A stretch of 22,144 bases of DNA, taken from assembly GCA_028685295.1 (NCBI GenBank), contig JAQUEL010000025.1, forward strand, positions 1 through 22,144. The letters are read 5' to 3'. The first letter of the stretch is position 1. Every line of letters begins with the position of its first letter. This document shows positions 6,676 through 15,896 of the stretch, piece by piece. Source of the DNA: a bacterium (lineage in GTDB: Bacteria > UBP13 > UBA5359). The notes below the pieces were generated by a model that worked only from the letters and a program-made list of their open reading frames with translations, was not told the DNA's origin and did no database searches. The position numbers and the translations under genes were made by a program.

Positions 6676-8185
6676 ACGTGCCGCTGATGATTATTCCATG
6701 GCCACTATCATACTCATGGAGAATGCCGGCATCTCCATAGCCGCGGCAGCTATGGAGATGCTGAAAGGTAGATGTGCTTCGTCCCGGGTATGTGTCGTCT
6801 GCGGTCGGGGAAATAATGGCGGGGACGGCATGGTTGCTGCTCGTCATCTCTTCAACAGGGGTGTCGCCGTTTGTGTATATCTTGTTGGAAATTTATCTGC
6901 CATGAAGGGGGAGGCACGGAGCAATGCGGAGGTAGTCATGCGCCTTGGCATCTCCCTGACGGAGGTTCAGGATGAAGCCGGGCTTAATGAATTGCGGCAT
7001 AATCTGTTGGGTTGTCGCCTGGCTGTAGATGCTCTTCTGGGAACGGGTTTTAACGGTATGGCAGGAGGGCTGACGCTGGAGGTTATACGCCTGTTGAATT
7101 CCACCGGCGGCGCCGTCCTATCTGTGGATGTGCCTTCCGGATTGAATGCTGATAACGGCAAGCCGCTTCCGGAGGCTGTCAAAGCTGCGCGTACGGTAAC
7201 TCTGGCTTTGCCCAAGCCCGGCCTGTTGGTATATCCCGGCATAGAGTATGCGGGTGTGCTTACGGTGGCGGATATATCCATTCCGAGGGATTTACTGGTG
7301 TCCAATGATCTTAAAACTAATATTCTTACTGAGGCGGAAGCGGCCGCCATGCTGCCGTTCAGATCTCCGCAAACCTATAAAAATGCAGAGGGCATGGTGT
7401 TGGCTATAGGTGGTGCCAGGGGAATGACGGGTGCCATCAGCTTGACCGGCATGGCAGCTTTACGTGGTGGAGCGGGCATGGCCAGGCTTGCCGTGCCTGC
7501 ACAACAGCAACCGGTGGTGGCTGCTTATCATCGAGAATTGATGGTTTCGTCTGTGGATGGTACCTCTCACGGATGTATAGCTCCTTCAGCCTTACCGGGA
7601 CTTGCCGGAATACTGAATGAAGCGAATGTAATCGCCGTCGGTCCCGGCATGACGAGGCATGACGAGGCTCTGGAGTTTGTCAGGCAACTTTTGCGTCAGT
7701 ATAAAGGCCCTGTAGTTATTGATGCCGATGCGCTTTACGCACTATCCCCGTCAGGGTTGAAAACGGAGTCCGAAGCGGTGATAACTCCCCACCCCGGCGA
7801 GATGGCCCATCTTCTGGATAGCAGTGCCGCTGAAGTACAGAAAGACAGATTTGGGGCTGTGGCACGAGCAGCGGAGATATATGGAGCTGTAACCGTTCTG
7901 AAGGGTGCCGGAACTCTGATAGCGCATCCAGACGGACGCCTTTTCATTAACACTACCGGAAATTCCGGCATGGCCACGGCCGGGGCGGGAGATGTGCTGA
8001 CGGGATTGATAGCCGCTCTTATCGCTCAGGGTATTGTTCTCTATGACGCAGCAGTGCTGGGTGCCTATTTGCATGGATTAGCCGGCGATCTGGCGGCTGC
8101 GGATAAAGGAAAAAACTCTCTGGTGGCCGGCGATATAATAGATTATTTGCCGGCAGCCTTTGCCAGGCTGGAGGGTAAGACATGA
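6635..8185 (+). CDS. nnr: Bifunctional NAD(P)H-hydrate repair enzyme Nnr
   Basis: Repairs damaged NADH and NADPH. The N-terminal YjeF_N half epimerises R- and S-NAD(P)HX, and the C-terminal kinase-like half dehydrates S-NAD(P)HX using ADP or ATP. The N-half shows GRGNNGGDG (57-65), VDALLGTG and VDVPSGLNADNG. The C-half shows GGARGMTGA, VIDADAL, ITPHPGEMAHLL, VLKGAGTLI and the GAGD catalytic loop with D453. The 516 residues match the fused family. TTG 6635 is chosen because GGAGG (6622-6626) lies eight bases upstream, giving a standard MKVALAAEMRSID start; the ATG at 6596 would add 13 residues encoded inside acpS. The stop overlaps the next start (ATGA). Confidence 0.95.
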   Translation: MKVALAAEMRSIDKRAADDYSMATIILMENAGISIAAAAMEMLKGRCASSRVCVVCGRGNNGGDGMVAARHLFNRGVAVCVYLVGNLSAMKGEARSNAEVVMRLGISLTEVQDEAGLNELRHNLLGCRLAVDALLGTGFNGMAGGLTLEVIRLLNSTGGAVLSVDVPSGLNADNGKPLPEAVKAARTVTLALPKPGLLVYPGIEYAGVLTVADISIPRDLLVSNDLKTNILTEAEAAAMLPFRSPQTYKNAEGMVLAIGGARGMTGAISLTGMAALRGGAGMARLAVPAQQQPVVAAYHRELMVSSVDGTSHGCIAPSALPGLAGILNEANVIAVGPGMTRHDEALEFVRQLLRQYKGPVVIDADALYALSPSGLKTESEAVITPHPGEMAHLLDSSAAEVQKDRFGAVARAAEIYGAVTVLKGAGTLIAHPDGRLFINTTGNSGMATAGAGDVLTGLIAALIAQGIVLYDAAVLGAYLHGLAGDLAAADKGKNSLVAGDIIDYLPAAFARLEGKT

Positions 8186-8643
8186 AGGCAGCGGATATTA
8201 TGAGCAGAGATGTTATCACCATCACTCCGTCCACAACTGTCAGGGAGATTGCAGATATACTCAGGGCACGGCACATAAGCGGCCTGCCGGTTACGGAGGG
8301 GAAACATGTTGTCGGCATAGTTTCAGAGGAGGATATCATCTTTCGAGATGCTTCTTTGCGGCTGCCGGCATTTATTCAGATACTCGACGGCATTATTTTT
8401 TTAGAAGGATTGCAGCATTACGAAGAGGCTATAAGGAAGATGGTAGGCATGAGAGCGGCCGATATTATGACTCGTGAAGTGATATCGGTCGATCCTTGTA
8501 CGCCGGTGCGGGAGATAGCCGATCTAATGGTAACACATGATATAAACCGTGTGCCGGTCATAGCGGAGGGGATACTGGTGGGTATAGTTACCAGGGCTGA
8601 CATCGTCAGATATGCTGCCGGGCGCAGTGTTATTATTGATTGA
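8182..8643 (+). CDS. Two-CBS-domain protein
   Basis: A 153-residue cytoplasmic protein made almost only of a tandem CBS pair (Bateman module). The first domain begins AADIMSRDVITITPSTTVREIADIL (in part), the second AADIMTREVISVDPCTPVREIADL, separated by about 30 residues. Such modules bind adenosine nucleotides, S-adenosylmethionine or sometimes c-di-AMP and usually regulate a partner; there is no effector domain here. ATG 8182 overlaps the nnr stop by four bases and follows GGAGGG (8170-8175), so it is the last gene of the cdaA cluster. Ligand and partner are unknown; sitting in the transcription unit of a c-di-AMP synthase makes c-di-AMP or ATP/AMP sensing an attractive but unproven idea. 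Confidence 0.88.
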   Translation: MKAADIMSRDVITITPSTTVREIADILRARHISGLPVTEGKHVVGIVSEEDIIFRDASLRLPAFIQILDGIIFLEGLQHYEEAIRKMVGMRAADIMTREVISVDPCTPVREIADLMVTHDINRVPVIAEGILVGIVTRADIVRYAAGRSVIID

Positions 8644-8732
8644 CTATGGGTTCTGCAGAAGTGCGGAAATATATCGGGCTCTGCCGGCCTGTCGTCTCAA
8701 CGGTCCAATATGTTATGTACCTCTACAGGTCG

Positions 8733-8761
8733 TTGACAATTTATATCTCTCTGATTATAAT
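8733..8761 (+). promoter_or_regulatory. Consensus SigA promoter of the tRNA gene
   Basis: A perfect TTGACA (8733-8738) and a perfect TATAAT (8756-8761) lie exactly 17 bases apart, about 30 bases before the mature 5' end of the tRNA. It is the strongest promoter in the window, as expected for a stable RNA gene. Confidence 0.92.
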
Positions 8762-8791
8762 AAGCACGGCCAATTAAGACCGGTGTAGCGT

Positions 8792-8868
8792 GGCTAAGTA
8801 GCTCAGCTGGTCAGAGCGAGCGGTTCATACCCGCTAGGTCGCTGGTTCGAGTCCAGCCTTAGCCACCA
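8792..8868 (+). tRNA. tRNA-Met(CAU), elongator type
   Basis: A complete cloverleaf with encoded CCA. The acceptor GGCTAAG pairs with CTTAGCC, the D stem is GCTC/GAGC, the anticodon stem is AGCGG/CCGCT around loop TTCATAC with anticodon CAT at 8826-8828, and the T stem is GCTGG/CCAGC with loop TTCGAGT. The G1-C72 pair excludes initiator tRNA. The acceptor start GGCUA (U4-A69, A5-U68) equals that of E. coli elongator tRNA-Met, and those pairs act against TilS recognition, so elongator Met is favoured over the lysidine-modified tRNA-Ile2. Confidence 0.92.
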
Positions 8869-8885
8869 AAATCAAAACTTTCAAC

Positions 8886-8907
8886 AAGGCTCTCCGGAGT
8901 CTTTTTT
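8886..8907 (+). terminator. Terminator after tRNA-Met
   Basis: The arms AAGGCTC and GAGTCTT (one G-U pair) enclose a TCCG tetraloop and run into six T (8902-8907). It ends the tRNA transcript 33 bases before hom. Confidence 0.75.
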
Positions 8908-8940
8908 AATATCTGTGTATTCTGGGATGGGGGATAAAAT

Positions 8941-10224
8941 ATGAGAAGTATAAACATCGGTATACTCGGCCTGGGAACGGTAGGCTGCGGTACTGCTGAG
9001 CTATTGCAGCGTAACGCTGAACTTATTTCTAGGAGAGTGGGCGCAGATATAAGGATCGCTGCTGTAGTCGATCTGGATTTGGAGCGTCCTCGTCCAGTCT
9101 CCTTTCCTCCTGAAAGCATGACTACCGACGCTCATCGGGTGATTACTGATCCTGATATCGATATTATTGTAGAAGTCATCGGCGGTGTTCACCCTGCCCG
9201 TGAGTTCATTATTGAAGCATTGCAGCAGGGTAAAAATGTTGTTACAGCTAATAAGGAGCTTATTGCCAAGCATGGCTCTGAAATATTGGATGTTGCCGGC
9301 CGATATGGCCGCGATTTTCTCTTTGAGGCCAGCGTAGGCGGCGGTATTCCTATCATCGGACCGCTCAAATCTTCTCTGGTAGCCAACAGAATAGAAAAAA
9401 TCCTTGGTATAGTCAACGGCACTACCAACTATATTCTGACCAGCATGAGCAGCGAGGGAAAGGACTTTGCCGATGTTTTGCAGGAAGCGCAGGCAATGGG
9501 ATATGCCGAGGCCGATCCTACCAGCGATGTAGACGGCTATGATTCTGCTTACAAGCTGGCCATCCTTTCAGCCATAGCTTTCAATACGCGGATCAAGATA
9601 GATGATATATATTGCGAGGGTATAAGCGGCATAAGCTCCAAAGATATAGCCTATGCTGCTGAACTGGGATACGTTATTAAATTGCTGGCGGTGGCACGCC
9701 CTTTTAATGGGCAGGTGGAGGCTAGAGTTCATCCGGCTATGCTTCCGGCCGATCATCCGCTGGCCTCTGTCAACGATGTCTTTAATGCCGTCTGGCTCAG
9801 GGGGGATGGTGTCGGCGATCTGATGTTTTACGGTAGGGGGGCCGGTTCGTTGCCTACAGGCAGTGCCATTATCGGAGATGTGGTGGAATCGGCACGCAAT
9901 ATCATTAACGGTGCCAGCGGGCGCATTTCATGCACCTGCTTTGATAAATTGGATATACGCCCCATATCCGATATATCACTGAAATATTACCTGCGCCTGC
10001 AGGTGGCGGATAAACCTGGTGTCCTGGCCTCTTTAGCCGGTGTACTAGGCGATCATACTGTCAGTATCTCCTCCGTTGTTCAGAAGAGCGGTGGTGATAT
10101 GGCAGAGCTTGTTATTATTACCCATGAAGTAGAGGAGAAGAATGTGCAGGCCGCCATCGGCGTTTTAAGAAAGATGAATTACGTCAGTGAAGTAAGCAGT
10201 CTTATACGGTTAGAGGAGGAGTAA
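8941..10224 (+). CDS. hom: Homoserine dehydrogenase
   Basis: Reduces aspartate semialdehyde to homoserine with NAD(P)H, the branch toward threonine and methionine. The 427 residues comprise a Rossmann domain with GLGTVG at 10-15, the central catalytic region with NKELIA and the [11 protein letters not shown] segment typical of the family, and a C-terminal ACT domain from about residue 350 ([17 protein letters not shown]), the usual site of threonine feedback inhibition. ATG 8941 follows a GGGGGA site seven bases upstream. No clear promoter lies in the 33 bases between the tRNA terminator and this start, so the operon may depend on readthrough from the tRNA promoter. thrC follows after four bases. 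Confidence 0.96.
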   Translation: MRSINIGILGLGTVGCGTAELLQRNAELISRRVGADIRIAAVVDLDLERPRPVSFPPESMTTDAHRVITDPDIDIIVEVIGGVHPAREFIIEALQQGKNVVTANKELIAKHGSEILDVAGRYGRDFLFEASVGGGIPIIGPLKSSLVANRIEKILGIVNGTTNYILTSMSSEGKDFADVLQEAQAMGYAEADPTSDVDGYDSAYKLAILSAIAFNTRIKIDDIYCEGISGISSKDIAYAAELGYVIKLLAVARPFNGQVEARVHPAMLPADHPLASVNDVFNAVWLRGDGVGDLMFYGRGAGSLPTGSAIIGDVVESARNIINGASGRISCTCFDKLDIRPISDISLKYYLRLQVADKPGVLASLAGVLGDHTVSISSVVQKSGGDMAELVIITHEVEEKNVQAAIGVLRKMNYVSEVSSLIRLEEE

Positions 10225-10228
10225 GGTT

Positions 10229-11284
10229 ATGGCATGGAAGGGTTTGATCAGAGAGTATGGAAAATATTTGCCGGTAACTGATAAGACTCCCGTGATAACA
10301 CTGCTTGAGGGTGATACTCCTCTGGTGGAAGCGCCGAAGCTGGCACAGCGGGTTGGCAAGGATATAAAGCTTTATTTGAAGTACGATGGATTGAATCCCA
10401 CAGGATCGTTTAAGGATAGAGGCATGACCATGGCCATATCCAAGGCCATAGAGGAGGGTTCCAGGGCCGTGATGTGTGCCTCCACCGGCAATACCTCCGC
10501 ATCTGCGGCTGCTTATAGCGCTCGGGCAGGTATCGATTGCGTAGTTCTTCTGCCCAAAGGCGCCATTGCCATGGGCAAGCTGGCTCAGGCACTGATGCAC
10601 GGTGCCAGAGTTATAGCCATAGAGGGCAATTTTGACGATGCTCTGCGGCTGGTACGCGAAATTACCGATAAGTATCCTGTGACCTTAGTCAACTCCATCA
10701 ATCCATATAGGATAGAGGGGCAGAAAACGGCAGCCTTTGAGATCTGCGATACGTTGGGCGATGCGCCTTTATACCATGCCATACCTGTCGGCAATGCCGG
10801 CAATATAACGGCATACTGGAAGGGATACCGTGAATATTGCCAGGATGGCAAAACAACACGGCTGCCTAAGATGATAGGCTTTCAAGCTGCCGGAGCAGCG
10901 CCCATAGTGGAAGGTCATCCTATTGAAAAGCCGGAAACTATCGCTACGGCCATTCGTATAGGCAATCCCGCCAGTTGGAAGAGCGCTGAAGCTGCTCGCG
11001 ACGATTCCGGCGGTCTTATAGATAAAGTTACAGATGAGGAGATACTGGAGGCTTACCGCAGCCTGGCCCAAGCGGAGGGCGTTTTTGCCGAACCCGGCTC
11101 GGCTGCTTCGGTGGCCGGAGTGCTGAAAATGGCTCGTCAGGGCTATTTCCCTGCCGGTTCTTCGATTGTCTGCACTCTTACCGGACATGGCTTGAAAGAT
11201 CCTGATTGTGCCATCAAGTCCATTGGCGAGCCTCCAACAGTGGACGCTACGCTGGAGGCTGTTCTGAAAGCCATAGGCTACTGA
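10229..11284 (+). CDS. thrC: Threonine synthase
   Basis: PLP-dependent enzyme converting O-phosphohomoserine to threonine. The 351-residue, short (class II PLP fold) form is the type common in Firmicutes. The cofactor lysine is K62 in [12 protein letters not shown]. The phosphate-binding stretch VGNAGN and the C-terminal [12 protein letters not shown] are also characteristic. ATG 10229 is preceded by GAGGAGG, with only four bases after hom, so the two are co-translated. The gene for the preceding kinase step follows immediately, making a hom-thrC-kinase operon. Confidence 0.96.
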   Translation: MAWKGLIREYGKYLPVTDKTPVITLLEGDTPLVEAPKLAQRVGKDIKLYLKYDGLNPTGSFKDRGMTMAISKAIEEGSRAVMCASTGNTSASAAAYSARAGIDCVVLLPKGAIAMGKLAQALMHGARVIAIEGNFDDALRLVREITDKYPVTLVNSINPYRIEGQKTAAFEICDTLGDAPLYHAIPVGNAGNITAYWKGYREYCQDGKTTRLPKMIGFQAAGAAPIVEGHPIEKPETIATAIRIGNPASWKSAEAARDDSGGLIDKVTDEEILEAYRSLAQAEGVFAEPGSAASVAGVLKMARQGYFPAGSSIVCTLTGHGLKDPDCAIKSIGEPPTVDATLEAVLKAIGY

Positions 11285-11301
11285 GGCCGGGAAGGTTATT
11301 A

Positions 11302-12510
11302 ATGAGAAATCTGAAACCGATAACTGCCGCACAGCGATATATAGTAATAGTCGGAGATGGCATGGCTGATCACCCGGTACCTGAACTGGGCGGCAGAACG
11401 CCGCTTGAAGCCGCTGCAACCCCCTGCATGGACCTAATGGCGGCAGAAGGGTGTTGCGGACAGGTCCAGACTGTGCCGGCAGGTATGCCTCCAGGTAGCG
11501 ATGTGGCTAACCTCTCTCTTCTGGGATATGATCCCGCTGCAGCTTATACCGGCCGTGGCCCGCTGGAAGCGGCGGCACTGGGGGTTACCCTCGGTCCGGA
11601 GGATTATGCTTATCGCTGTAACTTGGTGACGCTGGCCGACGGTATGCTTGAGGATTACAGCGTCGGTCATATAGACAGCGCCGCCGCTGGAGAGATAATC
11701 GATCTTCTACAGAAAGAACTGTGTTCGAAGGAGATATCCTTGCATAAGGGAACGGCATATCGTCATCTGCTGACATGGCGCAACGGCAAGGCTCTGCAGA
11801 CGGTTCCTCCTCATGATATACAGGGGTGCCCTTTTGCAGAATACCTGCCGCAAGGCGATGATGCCGATATTATTATACATTTGATGGAACGCTCTCGCGA
11901 AATACTGGCATCTTCCGATATCAACCGGCGGCGTGCGGCCGCTGGATTGAAGCTTGCCGGTTCCATTTGGCCGTGGGGAGGCGGCAAAGCGCCGGCCATT
12001 GCCCCATTTGCAAAAAAATACGGCTTGAGCGGGGCTGTGATAACGGCGGTGGACCTTATACGGGGGCTGGGTATATATGCCGGCATGCGTATTATAGAAG
12101 TGCCCGGCGCTACCGGTTATATAGATACGGATTATGCGGCCAAAGCGGATTACGCCCTGGCCGCACTGGATGAGGCGGACTTTGTCTTTTTACACGTAGA
12201 AGCTCCGGACGAAGCTGCACATGCCGGCTTGCTCAGAGAAAAGATAAGGGCTATAGAGAGTATCGATAGTCAGATACTGGCACCTCTTATTGGCCGCGCC
12301 GGCAAGGACGGAGCATTGCGCCTGCTGCTGCTGCCCGATCACGCTACGCCCATGGATATACGGACGCATTCATCGGAGCCCGTGCCCTTCGCTATATTCC
12401 CCGCTTCCAGGGCGGGCGGAAATATCTATACTGAAAAAGCCGCCGCTGCCGGCCCGCTGATCGGTTCCGGCGCTGAGCTGCTTGATTTTTTTATATCTCG
12501 AAGGGCTTGA
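11302..12510 (+). CDS. ApgM-like protein, proposed homoserine kinase
   Basis: A 402-residue member of the alkaline phosphatase superfamily, close to cofactor-independent phosphoglycerate mutase of the archaeal (ApgM) type. Metal and nucleophile residues are visible: D19 in IVGDGMADHP, S66 in PPGSDVANLSLLGYDP, the HVEAPDEAAHAG segment, and LPDHATPMDIRTHSSEPVP near the C-terminus. In many Clostridia and Deltaproteobacteria a protein of this subgroup replaces ThrB and is annotated as proposed homoserine kinase (TIGR02535). Its position right after hom and thrC, with no other homoserine kinase in the cluster, supports that role. ATG 11302 follows GGGAAGG; a longer frame from 11206 would overlap thrC deeply and is rejected. 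A glycolytic mutase role cannot be excluded. Confidence 0.85.
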   Translation: MRNLKPITAAQRYIVIVGDGMADHPVPELGGRTPLEAAATPCMDLMAAEGCCGQVQTVPAGMPPGSDVANLSLLGYDPAAAYTGRGPLEAAALGVTLGPEDYAYRCNLVTLADGMLEDYSVGHIDSAAAGEIIDLLQKELCSKEISLHKGTAYRHLLTWRNGKALQTVPPHDIQGCPFAEYLPQGDDADIIIHLMERSREILASSDINRRRAAAGLKLAGSIWPWGGGKAPAIAPFAKKYGLSGAVITAVDLIRGLGIYAGMRIIEVPGATGYIDTDYAAKADYALAALDEADFVFLHVEAPDEAAHAGLLREKIRAIESIDSQILAPLIGRAGKDGALRLLLLPDHATPMDIRTHSSEPVPFAIFPASRAGGNIYTEKAAAAGPLIGSGAELLDFFISRRA

Positions 12511-12513
12511 CAG

Positions 12514-13920
12514 TTGTTACTGCGTAGCGTTAAAGATCTTATAGAACGGCAGGGGCTGATTCGTGCCGGGGACAGGGTTGTGGCCGCTGTTTCCGGCGGT
12601 CCGGATTCCGTCGTTCTGCTGCATCTTCTGAATCGTCTCCGCTGTGATATTGATTTCTTTATTCATGTAGCTCATCTGGATCATATGTTCAGGGGTGAGC
12701 AGTCACGTCAGGATGCTGAATTTGTTTGCCGGCTGGCAGAGAGCATGGGGCTGGACCATACCGTAAAATCGATCGATGTGCCGGGTTTCCAAAGCCGTGA
12801 GAAGATCTCATCCGCTCAGGAGGCTGCCAGAATAGTTCGTTATGCCTTTCTGGAAAAAACGGCCGAGTGTGCCGGAGCAAATAGCATAGCTGTGGCTCAT
12901 AACGCTGACGATCAGGTGGAGACTGTGCTGCAGAATTTTATTCGTGGTGCGGGAGCGGAAGGATTACGCGGTATGGCGTATAAAAGCGGCATGATCATAC
13001 GGCCTCTTTTGGATATTCCGCGTTCGGAAATAGAACAATACTCTCTTTTACAAAACCTGACATTCCGGATAGATGCATCCAATGAGAGCATGTACTATAC
13101 CAGAAACCGCATCAGACACCGTCTTCTGCCTGTGCTGGAGAGCTTCAATCCCGCTGTTCGGGGAGCAATCCGCAAAGCATCGCGCCTCTTGGCTGTTGAC
13201 GATGATTATCTGGATGCATTGGCATTGCAGACTTATGACAAATTGCAGATCAGCAATAAGAAGACCGTATCATTTCCGGATAAGGCCCTTGCCGGGTTGC
13301 ATCCCGCCTTGCGTCGTCGTATATTGAGATTGGCTATACAACGTACCAAGGGCGATCTGCGTGATATTACTCTGTCGCATATGGAGGCCGTGGAAGATCT
13401 GCTGGAGAAGAATGTCGGATCAGCGGTAGATTTACCCGGATTGATGGTTTACAGAGATTACGGTCGTTTGGTAGTGGGATTTCAGCCTGTCGAGCCCTTT
13501 GTAAAAGAGGGCAATCACGTGGCCCTGCTTCAGGTCCCCGGAGAGAATATACTGCCGCAATTCGGAATAAAGATAGAGATCTCCAGGCTCTCTGCGGCTG
13601 AGGCGGCAAAGATAAAGCCTGGTCGCTGGCGACTGGCACTTGACATCGCCGTCTTGCCCGGCCCGCTGGCAGTTCGCTTTCGTCGTCCGGGAGACCGTAT
13701 TCAACCGACAGGCATGTCCGGTACCAAAAAGCTACAGGATATATTTGTCGATGCCAAGGTGCCGCGCTGGCAGCGAGAAGAGGTACCGTTACTGATAGCT
13801 GGGGATGAGATCGTTTGGATAATAGGCTATCGTGCCGATAGGCGTTGGCTGGTCCGGCATGATACGGAGCAAAGCGTACTTCTGGAAGCCGAGCCTTTAA
13901 TGTCTGACAGAGCCCTGTAA
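12514..13920 (+). CDS. tilS: tRNA(Ile)-lysidine synthetase
   Basis: Modifies the wobble cytidine of tRNA-Ile2(CAU) to lysidine with ATP, so that it reads AUA as isoleucine; essential in most bacteria. The PP-loop ATPase motif SGGPDS is at residues 27-32 and is followed by HLDHMFRGEQS. The C-terminal domain contains RFRRPGDRIQPTGMSGTKK and ends near IIGYRADRRW, both typical. The 468 residues match the long Firmicute form. It starts at TTG 12514, three bases after the previous stop, with AAGGG as ribosome binding site, so it belongs to the threonine transcription unit. The hpt gene that often sits between tilS and ftsH is absent. Confidence 0.95.
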   Translation: MLLRSVKDLIERQGLIRAGDRVVAAVSGGPDSVVLLHLLNRLRCDIDFFIHVAHLDHMFRGEQSRQDAEFVCRLAESMGLDHTVKSIDVPGFQSREKISSAQEAARIVRYAFLEKTAECAGANSIAVAHNADDQVETVLQNFIRGAGAEGLRGMAYKSGMIIRPLLDIPRSEIEQYSLLQNLTFRIDASNESMYYTRNRIRHRLLPVLESFNPAVRGAIRKASRLLAVDDDYLDALALQTYDKLQISNKKTVSFPDKALAGLHPALRRRILRLAIQRTKGDLRDITLSHMEAVEDLLEKNVGSAVDLPGLMVYRDYGRLVVGFQPVEPFVKEGNHVALLQVPGENILPQFGIKIEISRLSAAEAAKIKPGRWRLALDIAVLPGPLAVRFRRPGDRIQPTGMSGTKKLQDIFVDAKVPRWQREEVPLLIAGDEIVWIIGYRADRRWLVRHDTEQSVLLEAEPLMSDRAL

Positions 13921-13962
13921 TATGGCCCTTCTGACGGCTTGTGTTTATTGTTTGGCCATATT
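13919..13962. repeat. Inverted repeat between tilS and ftsH
   Basis: AATATGGCC (13919-13927) is a perfect reverse complement of GGCCATATT (13954-13962), with 26 bases between. The first arm overlaps the tilS stop; the second lies in the spacer of the ftsH promoter. It could be an operator for ftsH or a weak terminator for tilS, though no T run follows. Confidence 0.5.
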
Positions 13963-13976
13963 TAGTATGCTATAAT
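13948..13976 (+). promoter_or_regulatory. Extended -10 promoter of ftsH
   Basis: A perfect TATAAT (13971-13976) is preceded by TGC (extended -10, 13968-13970), with a weak -35 TTGTTT (13948-13953) 17 bases upstream. It lies about 40 bases before the ftsH TTG start. Confidence 0.75.
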
Positions 13977-14016
13977 GTTCCGGTGATTTTACTGGTTGAA
14001 TGATGGAGGATATCTG

Positions 14017-15891
14017 TTGAAGATCGATATAAAGAAATTGGCACTGTTTTCGCTTATTGTGGCGCTGCTTTTGCTCTTTGTCGTAAACTTTCGTGCTGCC
14101 AGGAAGCAAGAGAATAAGATAACTTATACTCAGTTTATGACCAGCGTAAGCGAAAACAAGGTCGATAAAGTAAAATTTATTGCTGATGAAATACGCGGCG
14201 TTACCAGGGACGGTAAACAATTTGTTGTTATTATGCCTTTTGAGGATAGCCGGTTGCCGCAAATGCTGCAGCAGCATGGAGTCAATATCGAAGGTGCAAG
14301 GCATCAAGCCGGCTGGTGGGAGACGCCGATCTTTCAAATGATATTGTTTGCCGGCATTTTTGCCGTCTTATGGCTCTTTATTATCAGGCAGGCGCAAAGC
14401 TCCAACTCTCAAGCTATGATGTTTGGGCGTAGCCGTGCCAAGACGTTATCGGAAAATTGGGATAGGGTAACCTTTGATGATGTGGCCGGCATCGATGAAG
14501 CCAAGCAGGAATTGCAAGAGGTAGTGGAGTTTCTTAAGGATAGGAAGAAATTCCAGGTGCTTGGAGCTAAAATACCTAAGGGCGTTCTGCTGCTCGGTCC
14601 TCCCGGATCAGGAAAAACTTTGCTCTCCCGGGCTATAGCCGGAGAGGCGGAAGTGCCGTTTTTTTATATAAGCGGTTCGGATTTCGTCGAGATGTTTGTC
14701 GGTGTGGGAGCGTCGCGAGTCAGAGATCTCTTCGGTCAGGCCAAGGAGAAGGCCCCCTGTATCATCTTCATAGATGAGATAGATGCGGTAGGCCGCCAAA
14801 GAGGGACCGGTCTGGGCGGCGGCCACGATGAGAGAGAGCAGACGCTTAACCAGCTTCTGGTAGAGATGGATGGCTTTGATGCCAATCTGGGCGTTGTGCT
14901 GGTGGCTGCCACCAACAGGCCCGATGTTCTGGATCCTGCGTTGCTGCGGCCGGGGCGCTTTGATAGAAGAGTGGTTGTGGATAATCCTGATGTCGTCGGA
15001 CGGCAGGGTGTTCTCAAAGTGCATGTCAAGGATAAACCTATGGCTGAAGATGTTGATCTGGAAGTTCTGGCACGCCGAACCCCGGGATTTTCCGGAGCAG
15101 ACCTGGCTAATCTGGTGAATGAAGCCGCTCTGTTGGCTGCCAGACGTAACAGAACAGATATATCGATGGCTGAATTTGAAGCTTCTATCGATAAAGTTAT
15201 TGCCGGTCCGGAGCGCAAGAGCAGGATCATCAACGATCGCGAAAAGGAGATCATAGCCTTTCATGAGGCCGGGCATGCCCTGGTGGCCAAAAAGATGCCT
15301 ACCGCCGATCCGGTGCATAAGATTTCCATTTTACCGCGCGGCATGGCTCTGGGGTATACTATGCAGTTGCCTGTGGAGGATACGTATCTCACCGCCAAAT
15401 CCTATCTTAAGGATCAGATTGCCATTCTTTTGGGAGGGCGTGTGGCGGAGGCGCAGCGCTTCAACGATGTAACCACCGGTGCTCAGAATGATCTGGAGAG
15501 GGCGACGGAGATTGCCAGGCGTATGGTCTGTACCTTCGGTATGAGTGAGGAACTTGGCCCCGTAGCCTTTGGTCGTAAGCAGGGCCAGGTATTTCTGGGC
15601 CGCGATCTGGTAGAGGAGCGCAACTACAGTGATGAAGTTGCCAGAAAAATAGATGCCGAGATAAAGGGCTTGCTCCTTGAAGGATACGAGCGTGCCGGCA
15701 AGATCCTGGAAGAGGAGAAGGATCTGCTGCACCTGATATCGGCTCAGCTTCTGGAAAAGGAAACACTGGAAGGCGATTTGCTGGAAGAGTTGCTTGAAGG
15801 ACGTTATGCAGGTGTTTCTGTCAGCGATGATGCCGATGCGGCACAGGAAGATGCCGGCGGCGGCGAAGCTGTGCACGAAAACAACAGTTAA
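14017..15891 (+). CDS. ftsH: ATP-dependent zinc metalloprotease FtsH
   Basis: Membrane-anchored AAA+ protease that degrades misassembled membrane proteins and unstable regulators. The 624 residues contain TM1 at about 8-25, an extracytoplasmic segment, TM2 at about 107-125, and the AAA module with Walker A GPPGSGKT (194-201; Ser where Thr is commoner), Walker B IIFIDEID and the second region of homology [21 protein letters not shown] (in part). The peptidase domain follows with HEAGH (416-420) and Asp492 as likely third zinc ligand. The C-terminus is acidic and low in complexity. TTG 14017 is chosen because GGAGG (14005-14009) is seven bases upstream; a TTG at 13996 has no binding site. The gene has its own promoter and terminator. 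Confidence 0.97.
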   Translation: MKIDIKKLALFSLIVALLLLFVVNFRAARKQENKITYTQFMTSVSENKVDKVKFIADEIRGVTRDGKQFVVIMPFEDSRLPQMLQQHGVNIEGARHQAGWWETPIFQMILFAGIFAVLWLFIIRQAQSSNSQAMMFGRSRAKTLSENWDRVTFDDVAGIDEAKQELQEVVEFLKDRKKFQVLGAKIPKGVLLLGPPGSGKTLLSRAIAGEAEVPFFYISGSDFVEMFVGVGASRVRDLFGQAKEKAPCIIFIDEIDAVGRQRGTGLGGGHDEREQTLNQLLVEMDGFDANLGVVLVAATNRPDVLDPALLRPGRFDRRVVVDNPDVVGRQGVLKVHVKDKPMAEDVDLEVLARRTPGFSGADLANLVNEAALLAARRNRTDISMAEFEASIDKVIAGPERKSRIINDREKEIIAFHEAGHALVAKKMPTADPVHKISILPRGMALGYTMQLPVEDTYLTAKSYLKDQIAILLGGRVAEAQRFNDVTTGAQNDLERATEIARRMVCTFGMSEELGPVAFGRKQGQVFLGRDLVEERNYSDEVARKIDAEIKGLLLEGYERAGKILEEEKDLLHLISAQLLEKETLEGDLLEELLEGRYAGVSVSDDADAAQEDAGGGEAVHENNS

Positions 15892-15896
15892 GGTAG

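Noticed and set aside
8792-8868. tRNA(CAU) considered as initiator tRNA-fMet or as tRNA-Ile2
   Set aside because: The G1-C72 pair excludes the initiator type, and the GGCUA acceptor start with loop UUCAUAC fits elongator tRNA-Met better than the lysidine-modified tRNA-Ile2.
11206-11301. Longer start for the ApgM-like protein
   Set aside because: It would overlap thrC by nearly 80 bases in another frame; ATG 11302 has a binding site and gives the family N-terminus.
14608-15318. 236-codon minus-strand frame inside ftsH
   Set aside because: Antisense shadow of the AAA domain; a second overlapping antisense frame is equally open, which reflects base composition.
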